Assembly (NCBI GenBank): GCA_009787995.1
Contig: WQSH01000012.1
Location: 1-40,347 of the forward strand
Origin: Oscillospiraceae bacterium
GTDB lineage: Bacteria > Bacillota > Clostridia > Oscillospirales > Oscillospiraceae
DNA: 40,347 nucleotides
Direction of reading: 5' to 3'
Shown here: piece after piece, positions 31,205 through 39,753 of the stretch
Position numbering within the stretch: the stretch's first letter is position 1
How the letters are laid out: the number at the start of each line of letters is the position of its first letter
Translations under genes and position numbers: made by a program
Notes under the pieces: generated by a model
What the model was told of the DNA's origin: nothing
Databases searched by the model: none
Seen by the model: the letters and a program-made list of their open reading frames with translations, nothing else

Positions 31205-32691
31205 AGTTGACCAATTAGCTCCCGCAGCCTGTCCGACACCCTTGCGCGGCTATAATCCTTTAGCGATGGCGAAAAATCGCCGGCGATTTTTTTGCAGATA
31301 ACTTGCACCAGGTGCGGGTGGTGGGACTGGTATGGGATAAACCTATCGTTGATGCGGGCGTACATAAGCTTTAGCCGCTCTTGGATGAGGAAATGATCCT
31401 CGACAGGCCTGTCCTCAACAAGCAAAACCAAGTTTTTGCATTTCTCAAAAATAACCAGCATGTTTTCGAGAATTGCCCGGCATTGGCTCGGCGTGAAGAA
31501 AACCCTTTGATCCTCTTGCGTGAACAGGCAAGGGGCGCTTGCCCTGTTGTCCGGCGAAAAACGGAAAGAATCTGCCGAAACGGATACAAAAAGCATGTTC
31601 TGTTCCAAAAATGCGCCAAGCTGCTCGCTCAGCCGCTCATATGCAAATCCAGACGCAGACAACTTCAATTCGGTTTCGTCCATAACCTCGTTCATAACCT
31701 CAACCGGGACAAAAGGGAGGAACACCTGAGACGAGCGGTAGTAAGCGTTTGCATTTTGCATAAAAATTGTTGAATAAGCCCTGCACATGTCCCATATCGT
31801 AAACCTTGGAACAAAGCGGAGGGCAATTTCCGAACTGTTGAAATTAGCCTCAAAATCAGTAGCAAGTTCGTGAATAAATCGTTCATCGCTGTGCAGGTGC
31901 GTGGGGAGGTAGTGCTTGGAATAAAAGCCAAAGCAGCTTATGGCGACGTTGTTGTCATATATGCCCATGGAGTGCTGGAACATGCTGCGTTCGTCCTGGC
32001 GGACATAGTTGATGCTGACAGTTGCGGTTTCCATGAAGATTTTTGCAAATTCCAGAATCAGCGAATGGTTTGCAGTGGGAGAATTTACCGGCAATAAGAT
32101 TTTTACGATATTGAACTTATTTGCAAGCTGCTGATCTTTCCCTGCTGCTTCCAAGAAAAAATTATGGTCGATCTTGAGCCACTCCGTGGATTGGTCGGTG
32201 TAGAACCTCAACGTGCCGCCTGAGGGCCAATGCTCGACAAAGCTCATAATCCACTGCAAAGCCTTAATTCTGCCTTCCTTGCCGATGCAGTAAGACTCTG
32301 CGACGCTAAGGGAGTCCAAGGGCGAGACCCGCCTATCGTGATAGCTGGGGTAAGGCTTGCGCCGCAGCGGCTTTGTGGAGCTGATTATCTCAGTGGGCTG
32401 ACCATCTGCAAACCACTCCAGCACCGACTTTGTAATGCCCTTTTCGTCAGATAAGCTCTCAAGGCTTGTTTCAGAGATTTCAGAAAACTTTGTTTTCCGA
32501 AAATCATCGCTTATGCGGCAAACAAGCGCCCTAGCGATGCAGAGCACTGCATCAGAATGCAAAACCGGGACTTTTATTCCCCGGCGCCATCTGCTTATCA
32601 GTGATGGGTCGATGTTTGCATCCTTTGCCAGCTTGCTGTTAGTTATGTCAGTCAAGCACATCAAAAAATCCAATTTATCGTGAAATTGCAT
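31201..32691 (-). CDS. Helix-turn-helix regulator with large unknown C-terminal domain
   Basis: 496 residues. The first ~65 form a Cro/XRE-like helix-turn-helix (LTDITNSKLAKDANIDPSLISRWRRGIKVP). The remaining ~430 residues match no domain I recognise. They start near GRIKALQWIMSFVEHWPSGGTLRFYT, are mixed alpha/beta, hold no transmembrane segment, and are rich in aromatic residues. Such long C-terminal parts usually sense ligands or mediate assembly. ATG behind GGCGGGA, promoter at 32732-32759. It is divergent from the CoA-acylating aldehyde dehydrogenase 198 bp away, the natural target of regulation. The stop codon overlaps that of mtaB. Confidence 0.7.
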   Translation of the reverse strand: MQFHDKLDFLMCLTDITNSKLAKDANIDPSLISRWRRGIKVPVLHSDAVLCIARALVCRISDDFRKTKFSEISETSLESLSDEKGITKSVLEWFADGQPTEIISSTKPLRRKPYPSYHDRRVSPLDSLSVAESYCIGKEGRIKALQWIMSFVEHWPSGGTLRFYTDQSTEWLKIDHNFFLEAAGKDQQLANKFNIVKILLPVNSPTANHSLILEFAKIFMETATVSINYVRQDERSMFQHSMGIYDNNVAISCFGFYSKHYLPTHLHSDERFIHELATDFEANFNSSEIALRFVPRFTIWDMCRAYSTIFMQNANAYYRSSQVFLPFVPVEVMNEVMDETELKLSASGFAYERLSEQLGAFLEQNMLFVSVSADSFRFSPDNRASAPCLFTQEDQRVFFTPSQCRAILENMLVIFEKCKNLVLLVEDRPVEDHFLIQERLKLMYARINDRFIPYQSHHPHLVQVICKKIAGDFSPSLKDYSRARVSDRLRELIGQL

Positions 32692-32731
32692 GATATCCCG
32701 CCTAGGTAAGAATACAGCTTAATAATACAGC

Positions 32732-32759
32732 ATTATACCCAGTTTGTCTACATATACAA
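32732..32759 (-). promoter_or_regulatory. Promoter of the HTH regulator gene
   Basis: TTGTAT (32754-32759), 16-bp spacer, consensus TATAAT (32732-32737), about 35 nt leader. Confidence 0.55.
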
Positions 32760-32862
32760 CAATGCTGCGCAATGTTAAATTGCGTCAATAGGTTGATATT
32801 ATGTGGCTTTTAGCAAATACTGGATTTATGGTCAAAGACACTCTTGAATCCGGTCTCAGCTC

Positions 32863-32882
32863 CGGAGGGCATATCGGAGGGC
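32863..32882 (+). promoter_or_regulatory. Duplicated ribosome-site-like repeat before the aldehyde dehydrogenase
   Basis: CGGAGGGC occurs twice 12 bp apart (32863-32870 and 32875-32882). The second lies 8 nt before the ATG and is the likely ribosome site. The first may be a decoy or part of an operator. Confidence 0.45.
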
Positions 32883-32889
32883 CCGCATA

Positions 32890-34206
32890 ATGCACGTTAG
32901 CACAGACAAAAAGGAAGCAAATAATGCCAATAATTCTGATATTGTGCAGCAAGCAATCTTAAAGTCCAATCAGGCATACAGGGAATTATCTTCCTTGCCG
33001 CAAAGTTGCAAGGAAACGGTCGTGGCGGCAATAAAGGGTGCGCTGATTCCGCTTGCGGAGGAGCTCACAAAAATGGAAGTGCATGAAACAGGCATGGGCA
33101 ACGCTTGCGACAAAGCTGCAAAACTTATGTTGGCACTGCATAAGACGCCGGGCTTGGAGGATTTGGAGCTGCGCGTGTCGGTAGGGGACTGTGGAATCAC
33201 TTTGCATGAGTATTCTGCTTATGGCATAATTTGCGCAACCCAGCCGGCAGCAAACTTTTGCGCAACTGTTGCAAATAATATAATCGGCATTGTATCGGCG
33301 GGGAATTCTGTGATAATCGCCCCACACCCAAGATGCCTAAATGTTTCAGGATATATGGTCAAACTGATTAACGATGCTGTCAGCTCGGCAAGCGGCATTG
33401 ACAGCCTTGCTGTTTCATTGCCGAGTAGCTCCATGGAATTGGTTGCAGAGCTAATGAGCCACCCCGATGTCGCTATGGTTGTTGCGACCGGCGGCGGCAA
33501 GATTATTAAGCAGGCATTGGCGAGCTCGAAGCGGGTCATTGGCGCAGGTGCGGCAAACCCTGTAGCAATGGTCGATGAAACAGCCGATTTGGACATTGCG
33601 GCAAAAAACATTGCCGATGGAGCATCGTTTGACCACAATACGACCTGCGTCGGCGAAAAGAACATTGTGGTAGTATCTTCGGTGGCAGACAAGCTCATCG
33701 AGGAGCTTGAAGCCAAGGGCGCATTTTATGTCAGGGGACCTGACGAGGTGCTAAAACTGACCAAGGCAGCAATCAACAACAGCTTTATGACGAACCGCTC
33801 CTTAGCGGGGAAGAGCGCAGTGGAAATCCTAAAGGCCGCAGAAATCCGCTGCGATAGGGATGTTAGGCTAATTGTCGCCGAGACGACAAAAACGCATCCC
33901 TTCGTGACTGTTGAGATGCCTATGCCGCTGGTTCCGCTTGTCAGGGTGAGCAACTATGATGAGCTGCTTGAAATGGCGCTATTTATGGAGCAGGGCCATA
34001 GGCACACCGCAACAATCCATTCGCAAAGCATTGCCAGGCTCAATAAAGCTGCTCAGGTAATGCAGACGTCGATTTTTGTCAGAAATGGTTCGGCGCTTTC
34101 TGCACTTGGATTCGGCGGCGGGGTCGGAGCTGGGTTTACAATTGCAAATATCACCGGAGAGGGGGTCACGACAGCAAGGAATTTTGCAAGGCTGAGGCGA
34201 TGCTAA
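32890..34206 (+). CDS. CoA-acylating aldehyde dehydrogenase (EutE/PduP-like)
   Basis: 438 residues, slightly shorter than EutE/PduP (about 460-490). The ALDH-fold signatures of the acylating branch are present: ATQPAANF...NNIIGIVSAGNSVIIAPHP, ATGGGKIIKQALASSK, and the catalytic cysteine in FDHNTTCVGEKNIVV (about residue 255; PduP relatives read DNNLPCIGEK). It oxidises an aldehyde to its acyl-CoA with NAD+ and CoA, or the reverse. There is no microcompartment shell gene in the window and no obvious N-terminal targeting helix, so it is probably free in the cytoplasm. Likely controlled by the divergent HTH protein. The aldehyde substrate is unknown. Confidence 0.88.
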   Translation: MHVSTDKKEANNANNSDIVQQAILKSNQAYRELSSLPQSCKETVVAAIKGALIPLAEELTKMEVHETGMGNACDKAAKLMLALHKTPGLEDLELRVSVGDCGITLHEYSAYGIICATQPAANFCATVANNIIGIVSAGNSVIIAPHPRCLNVSGYMVKLINDAVSSASGIDSLAVSLPSSSMELVAELMSHPDVAMVVATGGGKIIKQALASSKRVIGAGAANPVAMVDETADLDIAAKNIADGASFDHNTTCVGEKNIVVVSSVADKLIEELEAKGAFYVRGPDEVLKLTKAAINNSFMTNRSLAGKSAVEILKAAEIRCDRDVRLIVAETTKTHPFVTVEMPMPLVPLVRVSNYDELLEMALFMEQGHRHTATIHSQSIARLNKAAQVMQTSIFVRNGSALSALGFGGGVGAGFTIANITGEGVTTARNFARLRRC

Positions 34207-34264
34207 GAGCCCGTTTATGATCTCGGTGTGGATGCTGCATGAGCGAGGGTTACAAACAGGCTCT
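34206..34264. repeat. Structured inverted repeat between convergent genes
   Basis: AGAGCCCGTTT and AAACAGGCTCT pair over 10 of 11 positions across a 37-nt loop that holds ATGCTGCAT and CTCG/CGAG arms. No T-tract follows on either strand, so it is either a Rho-independent terminator of poor form or a REP-like unit. Confidence 0.5.
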
Positions 34265-34268
34265 AGCG

Positions 34269-35429
34269 CTACCCATGATGAAACTCCACCCCTGGCTGGA
34301 GCTCTACTCCAAAAAAGCACATCAGCTCTGAAACTGTGACAAATTGGAACCCCTGAGCCAGCAGTGAAGGTATTACCAGCCCCATGGCTTCGGCAGTCGT
34401 TCTGTGGATGTCGTGGCAGAGTATGATGTCCCTGTCTTGCACGGTCTGCATTATCGAGTCATAAATTGCCCTGGCGTTTCTTAGTTCCCAGTCGCGCGTG
34501 TCAAGCGACCAGCCAATAATCGGCATCCCGAGGCTGCGAGCGACGTCCTTCACTCTGGAGTCTACCGCACCAAAAGGCGCACGGAACAGCGTAGGAGCCA
34601 CGCCGGTTACGGATTCGATTTGCCTATTAGTGCTTTCCAGCTCTGTCCGGATGCGGCTGGTCGAGACAGAGGGGAGCCTTGCGTGCGACCAGCTGTGATT
34701 GGCAATCTCATGCCCTAGGCGGAATGTTCGAGTCAGTGTGGATTTCCTGTTTTGGATACTGCTGCCTATGACAAAAAAGGTTGCGGGGACGCCGTGTTCT
34801 TCTAAGATATCCAACACCGTTTCCGTGTGGGTGCCGGGGCCGTCGTCGAATGTCAGCGCAATTGTGGGTCTGCTGGGGTCGATTACCCTTATGGTAGAAC
34901 CCGGCCCTTGTGATGCGGAGATGGAGTACCGAATCTGCCTGTCGCTAGTTTCTATGATTATAGAGCTATTGGGGGCAGACCATCTAACCTGGAAGCCGAG
35001 GGCGTCGCTGATGTCGCGCAGCCTGATGAAGGTCTCGCCCCCAATGCGGAGCGCCGAAAGAGAAACCTCTCGTCCGTCAAGAAAAATCCCTGCCGTTGTC
35101 AACGTGCCTGTTTTCGTAGCCGCACGCATGGGCGACCATTCGCCGCCGACCCTGGTGTAGGGGGCGCCGCTTTTTAGCTGAACCGCCCTGTCGGCGGCGT
35201 TCCAAGCGACGTCGAATTGATTTGATGTGCCATATAGCATGAGCGCAAGATCCCGAAGCCTCACATGATTTTGGCCGCCGAGGTCGAATGTGTGAAATTC
35301 GATACGCCTCCCTTCAAAATGGAGCGTCGAGTCCCTGCGGGTCGCAGTTGCGGTGTTTGCTGCATACGCCGGCGTCGCAATAATGAAAATCAAGCATAGC
35401 GCCAGCAGAAGTGTAATCAGTTTTTTCAA
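34269..35429 (-). CDS. Secreted polysaccharide deacetylase (NodB domain) with copper-amine-oxidase-N-like domain
   Basis: The TTG at 35429 (KKLITLLLALCLIF) is placed 8 nt after AAAGGATGG; the track ATG at 35441 lies inside that site. 386 residues: a signal peptide (cut near AYA-A, about residue 24), an N-terminal region (about 30-160) with two FIRLRDISDALG/HVRLRDLALMLYG repeats typical of copper amine oxidase N-like domains, then a NodB domain (about 185-375) with TFDDGP (D195/D196), the metal histidines H245 and H249 (NHSWSH), RAPFG and a catalytic His in ILCHDIH. It removes N- or O-acetyl groups from peptidoglycan or a surface glycan outside the cell. It stands alone on the minus strand, divergent from serC. 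Confidence 0.88.
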   Translation of the reverse strand: MKKLITLLLALCLIFIIATPAYAANTATATRRDSTLHFEGRRIEFHTFDLGGQNHVRLRDLALMLYGTSNQFDVAWNAADRAVQLKSGAPYTRVGGEWSPMRAATKTGTLTTAGIFLDGREVSLSALRIGGETFIRLRDISDALGFQVRWSAPNSSIIIETSDRQIRYSISASQGPGSTIRVIDPSRPTIALTFDDGPGTHTETVLDILEEHGVPATFFVIGSSIQNRKSTLTRTFRLGHEIANHSWSHARLPSVSTSRIRTELESTNRQIESVTGVAPTLFRAPFGAVDSRVKDVARSLGMPIIGWSLDTRDWELRNARAIYDSIMQTVQDRDIILCHDIHRTTAEAMGLVIPSLLAQGFQFVTVSELMCFFGVELQPGVEFHHG

Positions 35430-35457
35430 AATCAGTACCATCCTTTGCTAGGTACAT

Positions 35458-35485
35458 TTTAAACAAAACGTCACCCCTTTGTCAA
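35458..35485 (-). promoter_or_regulatory. Promoter of the polysaccharide deacetylase gene
   Basis: TTGACA (35480-35485), 16-bp spacer, TTTAAA (35458-35463) on the minus strand. The -35 is perfect and the -10 weaker. Confidence 0.5.
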
Positions 35486-35576
35486 CAGAATGGATGGCTT
35501 TTTTGTGAGGTTTTGAGAGCCTGCCGCCTGCCGCACCAGGATGCGCATCAAATGTCAAAATATGCAAAGAAAGCAA

Positions 35577-35605
35577 TTGACACTGCAAAATCATTGCTAT
35601 ACAAT
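35577..35605 (+). promoter_or_regulatory. Promoter of the serC-serA operon with leader hairpin
   Basis: TTGACA (35577-35582), 17-bp spacer, TACAAT (35600-35605). In the ~50-nt leader TGCAGC-GTACAG-GCTGCA (35628-35645) forms a 6-bp stem directly before the GAGGAGG ribosome site, and may modulate translation or be an operator. Confidence 0.7.
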
Positions 35606-35661
35606 TGGTGGAGCATAAATCGAAGGTTGCAGCGTACAGGCTGCACGAGGAGGAAAAAGCG

Positions 35662-36747
35662 ATGTCCAACGAGAGAATATTTAACTTTTCAGCCGGACCG
35701 TCGGTGCTGCCGCTCACGGTGCTTGAGCAAGCGGCGGCGGAGATGACCAACTACCGAGGCAGCGGCATGTCGGTCATGGAGATGAGCCATAGGAGCAAAG
35801 TGTACCTCGATATCTTTGAAGAAACAAAATCCGACCTAAAGCGGATTATGAAAATCCCGGACACACATGAAATACTGTTTACGCCCGGAGGAGCCACGCT
35901 CCAGTTCTCGCAAGTGCCGCTCAACCTGATAGGAAAAACAGGAAAAGCAGACTACGCAGTGACGGGCAACTTTTCGGAGCTTGCTATGAAAGAAGCAAAG
36001 AAATACGGCGAAATCAACATCTCGTGTACATCCGGGGACAAAAACCACACCTACATACCGGCGCAAAACGACCTAAAGCTCACCCCCGGCGCCTCTTATT
36101 TCCACTACTGCTCAAATAACACAATTTATGGCACTGAGTGGAAGTACGTGCCTGAAGTGGGTGAAGTGCCGCTGGTCTGCGATATGTCGTCAAATATACT
36201 GTCCATGCCGATAGATGTATCAAAATTCGGGCTTATATACGCCGGAGTGCAGAAGAACATGGCGCCGGCCGGAGCGGCTGTGGTCATAATCGACAAAAAC
36301 CTAGTCGGCAATGAACACCCGCTCACGCCCAAGCTGATGAGCTACAAAGTCATGGTTGACGGCGATTCCATGCACAATACGCCCCCCTGCTACACCATAT
36401 ACATGCTGGGGCTTGTACTTAAATGGCTGGATGCACAGGGCGGCACCGAGGGCATGGAGAAAATCAAAGCCGCTAAAGCAAAAATACTATATGACGCCCT
36501 TGACGAAAGCAAAATGTTCATTGGGTGCGCTGAAAAGGACGCCCGCTCAGATATGAATGTGACGTTTAAGACCGCCGATGAGGAACTTGACAATAAGTTT
36601 GTGAAGGAAGCTACTAAGGCAGGGTTTGAAAACCTCAAAGGGCACCGTATCGTCGGCGGGATGCGCGCTTCGATATATAACGCTATGCCTACGGAAGGCG
36701 TGCAAGCGCTGGCGGAATTTATGCGCAATTTTGAAAGGAACAACTAA
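35662..36747 (+). CDS. serC: Phosphoserine aminotransferase
   Basis: ATG at 35662 (MSNERIFNFSAGPSVLP) 8 nt after GAGGAGG. The 361-residue length is that of SerC. Class V PLP enzyme: FSAGPSVLPLTVLEQ, GGATLQFSQVPLNL, CSNNTIYGTEW, CDMSSNILSMPIDV and the PLP lysine in YAGVQKNMAPAG (about residue 196). It makes 3-phosphoserine from 3-phosphohydroxypyruvate and glutamate, the second step of serine synthesis. The next gene, 4 nt on, is serA, giving the pathway as one operon. SerB (phosphatase) is not in the window. Confidence 0.96.
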   Translation: MSNERIFNFSAGPSVLPLTVLEQAAAEMTNYRGSGMSVMEMSHRSKVYLDIFEETKSDLKRIMKIPDTHEILFTPGGATLQFSQVPLNLIGKTGKADYAVTGNFSELAMKEAKKYGEINISCTSGDKNHTYIPAQNDLKLTPGASYFHYCSNNTIYGTEWKYVPEVGEVPLVCDMSSNILSMPIDVSKFGLIYAGVQKNMAPAGAAVVIIDKNLVGNEHPLTPKLMSYKVMVDGDSMHNTPPCYTIYMLGLVLKWLDAQGGTEGMEKIKAAKAKILYDALDESKMFIGCAEKDARSDMNVTFKTADEELDNKFVKEATKAGFENLKGHRIVGGMRASIYNAMPTEGVQALAEFMRNFERNN

Positions 36748-36751
36748 CGCT

Positions 36752-37921
36752 ATGTTCAAGGTAAAACTGCTTAACAACATTAAATCAAAAGAGCTTGAGA
36801 GGCTTGGCCGTTCAAAGTACGAGCTTTCAGGGGACGTTGAGAACCCCGATGCGATAATGGTTCGCTCAGCAAAGCTGCATGATGAAGCATTTGGAGAAAA
36901 CTTATTGTGCATAGCCCGCGCCGGCGCCGGCGTGAACAACATACCGCTTGAGCGCTGTGCCGATGAGGGCATTGTCGTGTTTAACACGCCAGGCGCAAAT
37001 GCGGGGGCAGTAAAGGAGCTTGCGATTTGTGCCTTGCTGTTGTCGACCCGTGATATCATTGGGGGAGTCGACTGGGTGAGGTCGGTTGCTTCGCAGGGGG
37101 ATGAAGTCGCTGCGCTTGTTGAGAAGCAAAAGGCTCAGTACGCCGGGCCTGAAATTCTTGGCAAGACTCTCGGCGTTATAGGGCTTGGCGCGATAGGGGG
37201 CAAAATCGCTTGTGCGGCAAATGCGTTAGGCATGAGGGTGCTTGGCTACGATCCGCACCTGTCGGTCGAGGCTGCCTGGGGGTTGTCGCCGGAAATTATT
37301 AGGGTGAGCGACATAGGCGATATTTACAGGGAAGCGGAATTTGTTTCGCTCAACCTACCCTACATGGAAGCTACGAAACGGTTCATAAACAAAGAAACGA
37401 TTGCAAAAATGAAAAAGGGCGTGCGCATTATCAATCTGGCGCGCGCCGAGCTTGTCTGCGACGATGGGGTGCTCGATGCGCTCGCATCGGGGCATGTCGC
37501 TTGTTATGTCACGGACTTTCCAAACGGAAGAACTGCTGGCGCTAAGGGAGTTATCCCGATCCCGCACCTTGGGGCATCAACTCCTGAGAGCGAAGATAAT
37601 TGTGTGAGCATGGCATGTGATGAAATCATCGAATATGCCGAAAACGGCAATATAGTCAACTCAGTGAACTTTGCGCCTGCTTACCTCCCGCGCAGCGAGG
37701 GGCCGCGCGTGTGTGTTATCTACAACAGGGACGCAGACGTGGCCGGCAGGGTAGCTGACGCATTATCTAAGCTTGGCGCAAGCGTTGGGAATACGCTAAA
37801 TACGGTTGCGAAAGGGCATTCCCAATCCTATATTATGCTGGACATCAACGCATCAAAGGATGGAATTGAAGATGCTGTGAAGAGCATTGATGGCGTGACT
37901 AAGGTCAGGGTGCTGCCGTAG
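36752..37921 (+). CDS. serA: D-3-phosphoglycerate dehydrogenase (short type with ACT domain)
   Basis: ATG at 36752 (MFKVKLLNNIKSKEL); the track ORF reaches back into serC. 389 residues: N-terminal catalytic half, NAD domain (GKTLGVIGLGAIGGKIA, about 143-160), active-site Arg in INLARAELV (most relatives have NxARG), the His-bearing IPHLGASTPESEDN, and a C-terminal ACT-like domain (about 315-389, VCVIYNRDADVAGRVADAL). The tail YVTDFPN is shared with Firmicute short-form enzymes. It oxidises 3-phosphoglycerate in the first step of serine synthesis, with likely serine feedback through ACT. Its position after serC in the same mRNA supports the call. Confidence 0.94.
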   Translation: MFKVKLLNNIKSKELERLGRSKYELSGDVENPDAIMVRSAKLHDEAFGENLLCIARAGAGVNNIPLERCADEGIVVFNTPGANAGAVKELAICALLLSTRDIIGGVDWVRSVASQGDEVAALVEKQKAQYAGPEILGKTLGVIGLGAIGGKIACAANALGMRVLGYDPHLSVEAAWGLSPEIIRVSDIGDIYREAEFVSLNLPYMEATKRFINKETIAKMKKGVRIINLARAELVCDDGVLDALASGHVACYVTDFPNGRTAGAKGVIPIPHLGASTPESEDNCVSMACDEIIEYAENGNIVNSVNFAPAYLPRSEGPRVCVIYNRDADVAGRVADALSKLGASVGNTLNTVAKGHSQSYIMLDINASKDGIEDAVKSIDGVTKVRVLP

Positions 37922-37959
37922 GTATATCTAGGGGCGATGAGAGTGGGTGGCTTGCTACA

Positions 37960-38838
37960 GTGAAAAATACGATGCTAATTATAAATCCGGCGTCCGGCAG
38001 GGGGCTTTCGAAGGTCGCCATAGGCACAATCCTGTCGCAGCTTTGTGAAAATGGACATATCGTCACAGTCTACTTTACAGGGAAACTCACGGCGGAGGAG
38101 CTGGCATTTGAACATGCCGGACAATATGAGCTTGTCGTCTGCACTGGAGGGGATGGGTCTATCAGCTCTGTCATATCGGGGGTTTTGCGCAGCGGGGCGT
38201 CAATTCCCATTGGCTACATCCCTGCTGGGACAGCAAACGACATCGCAACTACGCTGTCCTTGTCAAAAACCCCAGCAGAGGCAGTAAAGACGATTGTTGG
38301 AGGCGCACCGAAGGCGCTGGATATCGGATTCTTTGGCGAAAAATATTTTACATATATTGCGGCGTTTGGCGCATTTACAGGTGTTGCGTATTCAACGCCT
38401 CAGAGTGCGAAACGTTCTTTGGGGCACCTTGCGTACGTCCTCGCCGGACTTGCGGAGATGCCTGCAATCAAGGCCCGGCACACAGTAGTTGAGTATGATG
38501 GGAGCACTATTAGTGGTGATTTTGTTTTTGGGGCAGTAGTTAACTCCACGTCTGTGGCAGGCTTTTTGAAGCTAGACCCTCAGCGGGTCAACTTGGCTGA
38601 CGGCATGTTTGAGATTGTCCTTGTAAGGCAGCCGCTTGACCCTGTGGCTTTTTTAGATTTGATGGCGAGCCTTGCGATGCAGAATTACGATGGGGACAAT
38701 ATTCAGCTGCTGCAAGCGTCTTGCGTGAAATTTACATTTGAGGAAGACGTGGCGTGGACGGTCGATGGCGAGGATGGAGGGGTTCATAGTGAAGTTGAAA
38801 TAACCAACTCCCACAGGGCGGTCAGTATTATTGTTTGA
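37960..38838 (+). CDS. Diacylglycerol/lipid kinase (DagK/YegS family)
   Basis: GTG start at 37960 with a weak ribosome site (GGTGG). 292 residues with the lipid-kinase fold: IINPASGRGLSK (N-terminal glycine-rich loop), CTGGDGSISSVISGV (GGDG nucleotide motif), IPIGYIPAGTANDIATTL and the C-terminal beta-sandwich with VDGEDG. Family members phosphorylate diacylglycerol, sphingosine-like or undecaprenol-linked lipids at the membrane. Here it may recycle diacylglycerol released during membrane glycan synthesis. 38 nt after serA and 14 nt before ymdB; probably part of the same operon. Substrate not settled by sequence. Confidence 0.88.
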   Translation: MKNTMLIINPASGRGLSKVAIGTILSQLCENGHIVTVYFTGKLTAEELAFEHAGQYELVVCTGGDGSISSVISGVLRSGASIPIGYIPAGTANDIATTLSLSKTPAEAVKTIVGGAPKALDIGFFGEKYFTYIAAFGAFTGVAYSTPQSAKRSLGHLAYVLAGLAEMPAIKARHTVVEYDGSTISGDFVFGAVVNSTSVAGFLKLDPQRVNLADGMFEIVLVRQPLDPVAFLDLMASLAMQNYDGDNIQLLQASCVKFTFEEDVAWTVDGEDGGVHSEVEITNSHRAVSIIV

Positions 38839-38852
38839 ATTGTGGAGAAAAT

Positions 38853-39626
38853 ATGAGAATAAATGTTTTGGCTATTGGCGATGTCTGCGGGCAGACGGGG
38901 CTTGATTTTTTAGTGGAAAAGCTGGGTGGGATTAAGGAGCAGCATGGTGTCGACTTTGCTGTGGTAAACGGTGAGAATGCTGCAGGTCTCGGGATTTATC
39001 CGGCACAGGCCGATGCGATTTTTGATGCTGGCGCAGATGTAATCACTCTGGGCAACCACACCTGGGGGGCACAAAAAATAAACAAGTACCTTGACGGGTG
39101 TCAGCACATCCTTCGCCCTTCAAACTTTGCCCCGCAAGTCCCCGGCTACGGATGGGGAGTATTTGAGACGGCATTCGGCAATGTTTGCGTTATAAACCTT
39201 GTTGGGCGCGCCAATATGCCTTATGGCACAGAAAATCCATTTTTTGAAGCTGACAAAATTCTCAATCAGGCTGATGCAAGCATTGTTTTGATTGATTTTC
39301 ATGCGGAGGCGACTAGTGAGAAGCTGTCCCTTGCATATTATCTTGATGGGCGGGCATCAGCTATTTGGGGCACTCACACGCACGTCCAAACATCAGACGC
39401 TCAAGTGTTCAGGGGCGGTACCGGGTATATAACCGATTTGGGTATGACGGGGGCTTGCGACTCAATTATCGGAATGAGGGCGGAGCAACCAATCTCCAGA
39501 TTTTTGGGGAATCCGCCTAACCGTTTCGAGCCGGCGGATGGCCCGGCGAAAATCGAAGGCGCAGTTTTTGAAATTGACACAGAAACAGGGAGGTGCCTAA
39601 GAGCTGAAGCTATTAGGGTACTGTAA
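38853..39626 (+). CDS. ymdB: YmdB-family metallophosphoesterase
   Basis: ATG at 38853 (MRINVLAIGDVCGQTG) 8 nt after GGAG; the track TTG lies upstream of the site. 257 residues, matching TIGR00282/YmdB: metal site residues in IGDVCG, VVNGENAAGLG, TLGNHTWG, IDFHAEATSEK and WGTHTHVQTSD. In Bacillus the homologue is a 2',3'-cyclic-nucleotide phosphodiesterase affecting biofilm formation versus motility; the same role here is inferred. It ends the serC-serA-kinase run and is convergent with the flavodoxin gene. Confidence 0.92.
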   Translation: MRINVLAIGDVCGQTGLDFLVEKLGGIKEQHGVDFAVVNGENAAGLGIYPAQADAIFDAGADVITLGNHTWGAQKINKYLDGCQHILRPSNFAPQVPGYGWGVFETAFGNVCVINLVGRANMPYGTENPFFEADKILNQADASIVLIDFHAEATSEKLSLAYYLDGRASAIWGTHTHVQTSDAQVFRGGTGYITDLGMTGACDSIIGMRAEQPISRFLGNPPNRFEPADGPAKIEGAVFEIDTETGRCLRAEAIRVL

Positions 39627-39672
39627 ATGAAAATTACTAACGAAGGCGGAGAACCATCAGAGGGCGGTTAAC

Positions 39673-39751
39673 CAAAACAGTTGCGGCGACAAAATGAAGC
39701 ATGGGCGACCGCCTCGGCCGCCCATACCCGGTTGTTTTGCCCGGGGCAAAA
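39673..39751. other. Structured convergent intergenic segment
   Basis: CAAAACA/TGTTTTG (39673-39679, 39733-39739) enclose ATGGGCG/CGCCCAT (39701-39707, 39719-39725), giving a two-tier hairpin. TTTTGCCC-G-GGGCAAAA (39735-39751) is an overlapping dyad. The bidirectional arrangement suggests termination or mRNA-end protection for ymdB and the flavodoxin, though the U-tracts are poor. Confidence 0.4.
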
Positions 39752-39753
39752 AC

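Noticed and set aside
32890-34206. Bacterial microcompartment locus (EutE/PduP hit)
   Set aside because: No shell proteins or other eut/pdu genes in the window; a lone acylating dehydrogenase is not enough.
39627-39671. 14-codon ORF (MKITNEGG...) just after ymdB
   Set aside because: Too short to judge, no ribosome site of its own; possible chance read-on of the ymdB mRNA.
39735-39751. Simple terminator TTTTGCCC-G-GGGCAAAA
   Set aside because: A-tract rather than T-tract follows on each strand, so it does not look like an intrinsic terminator alone.
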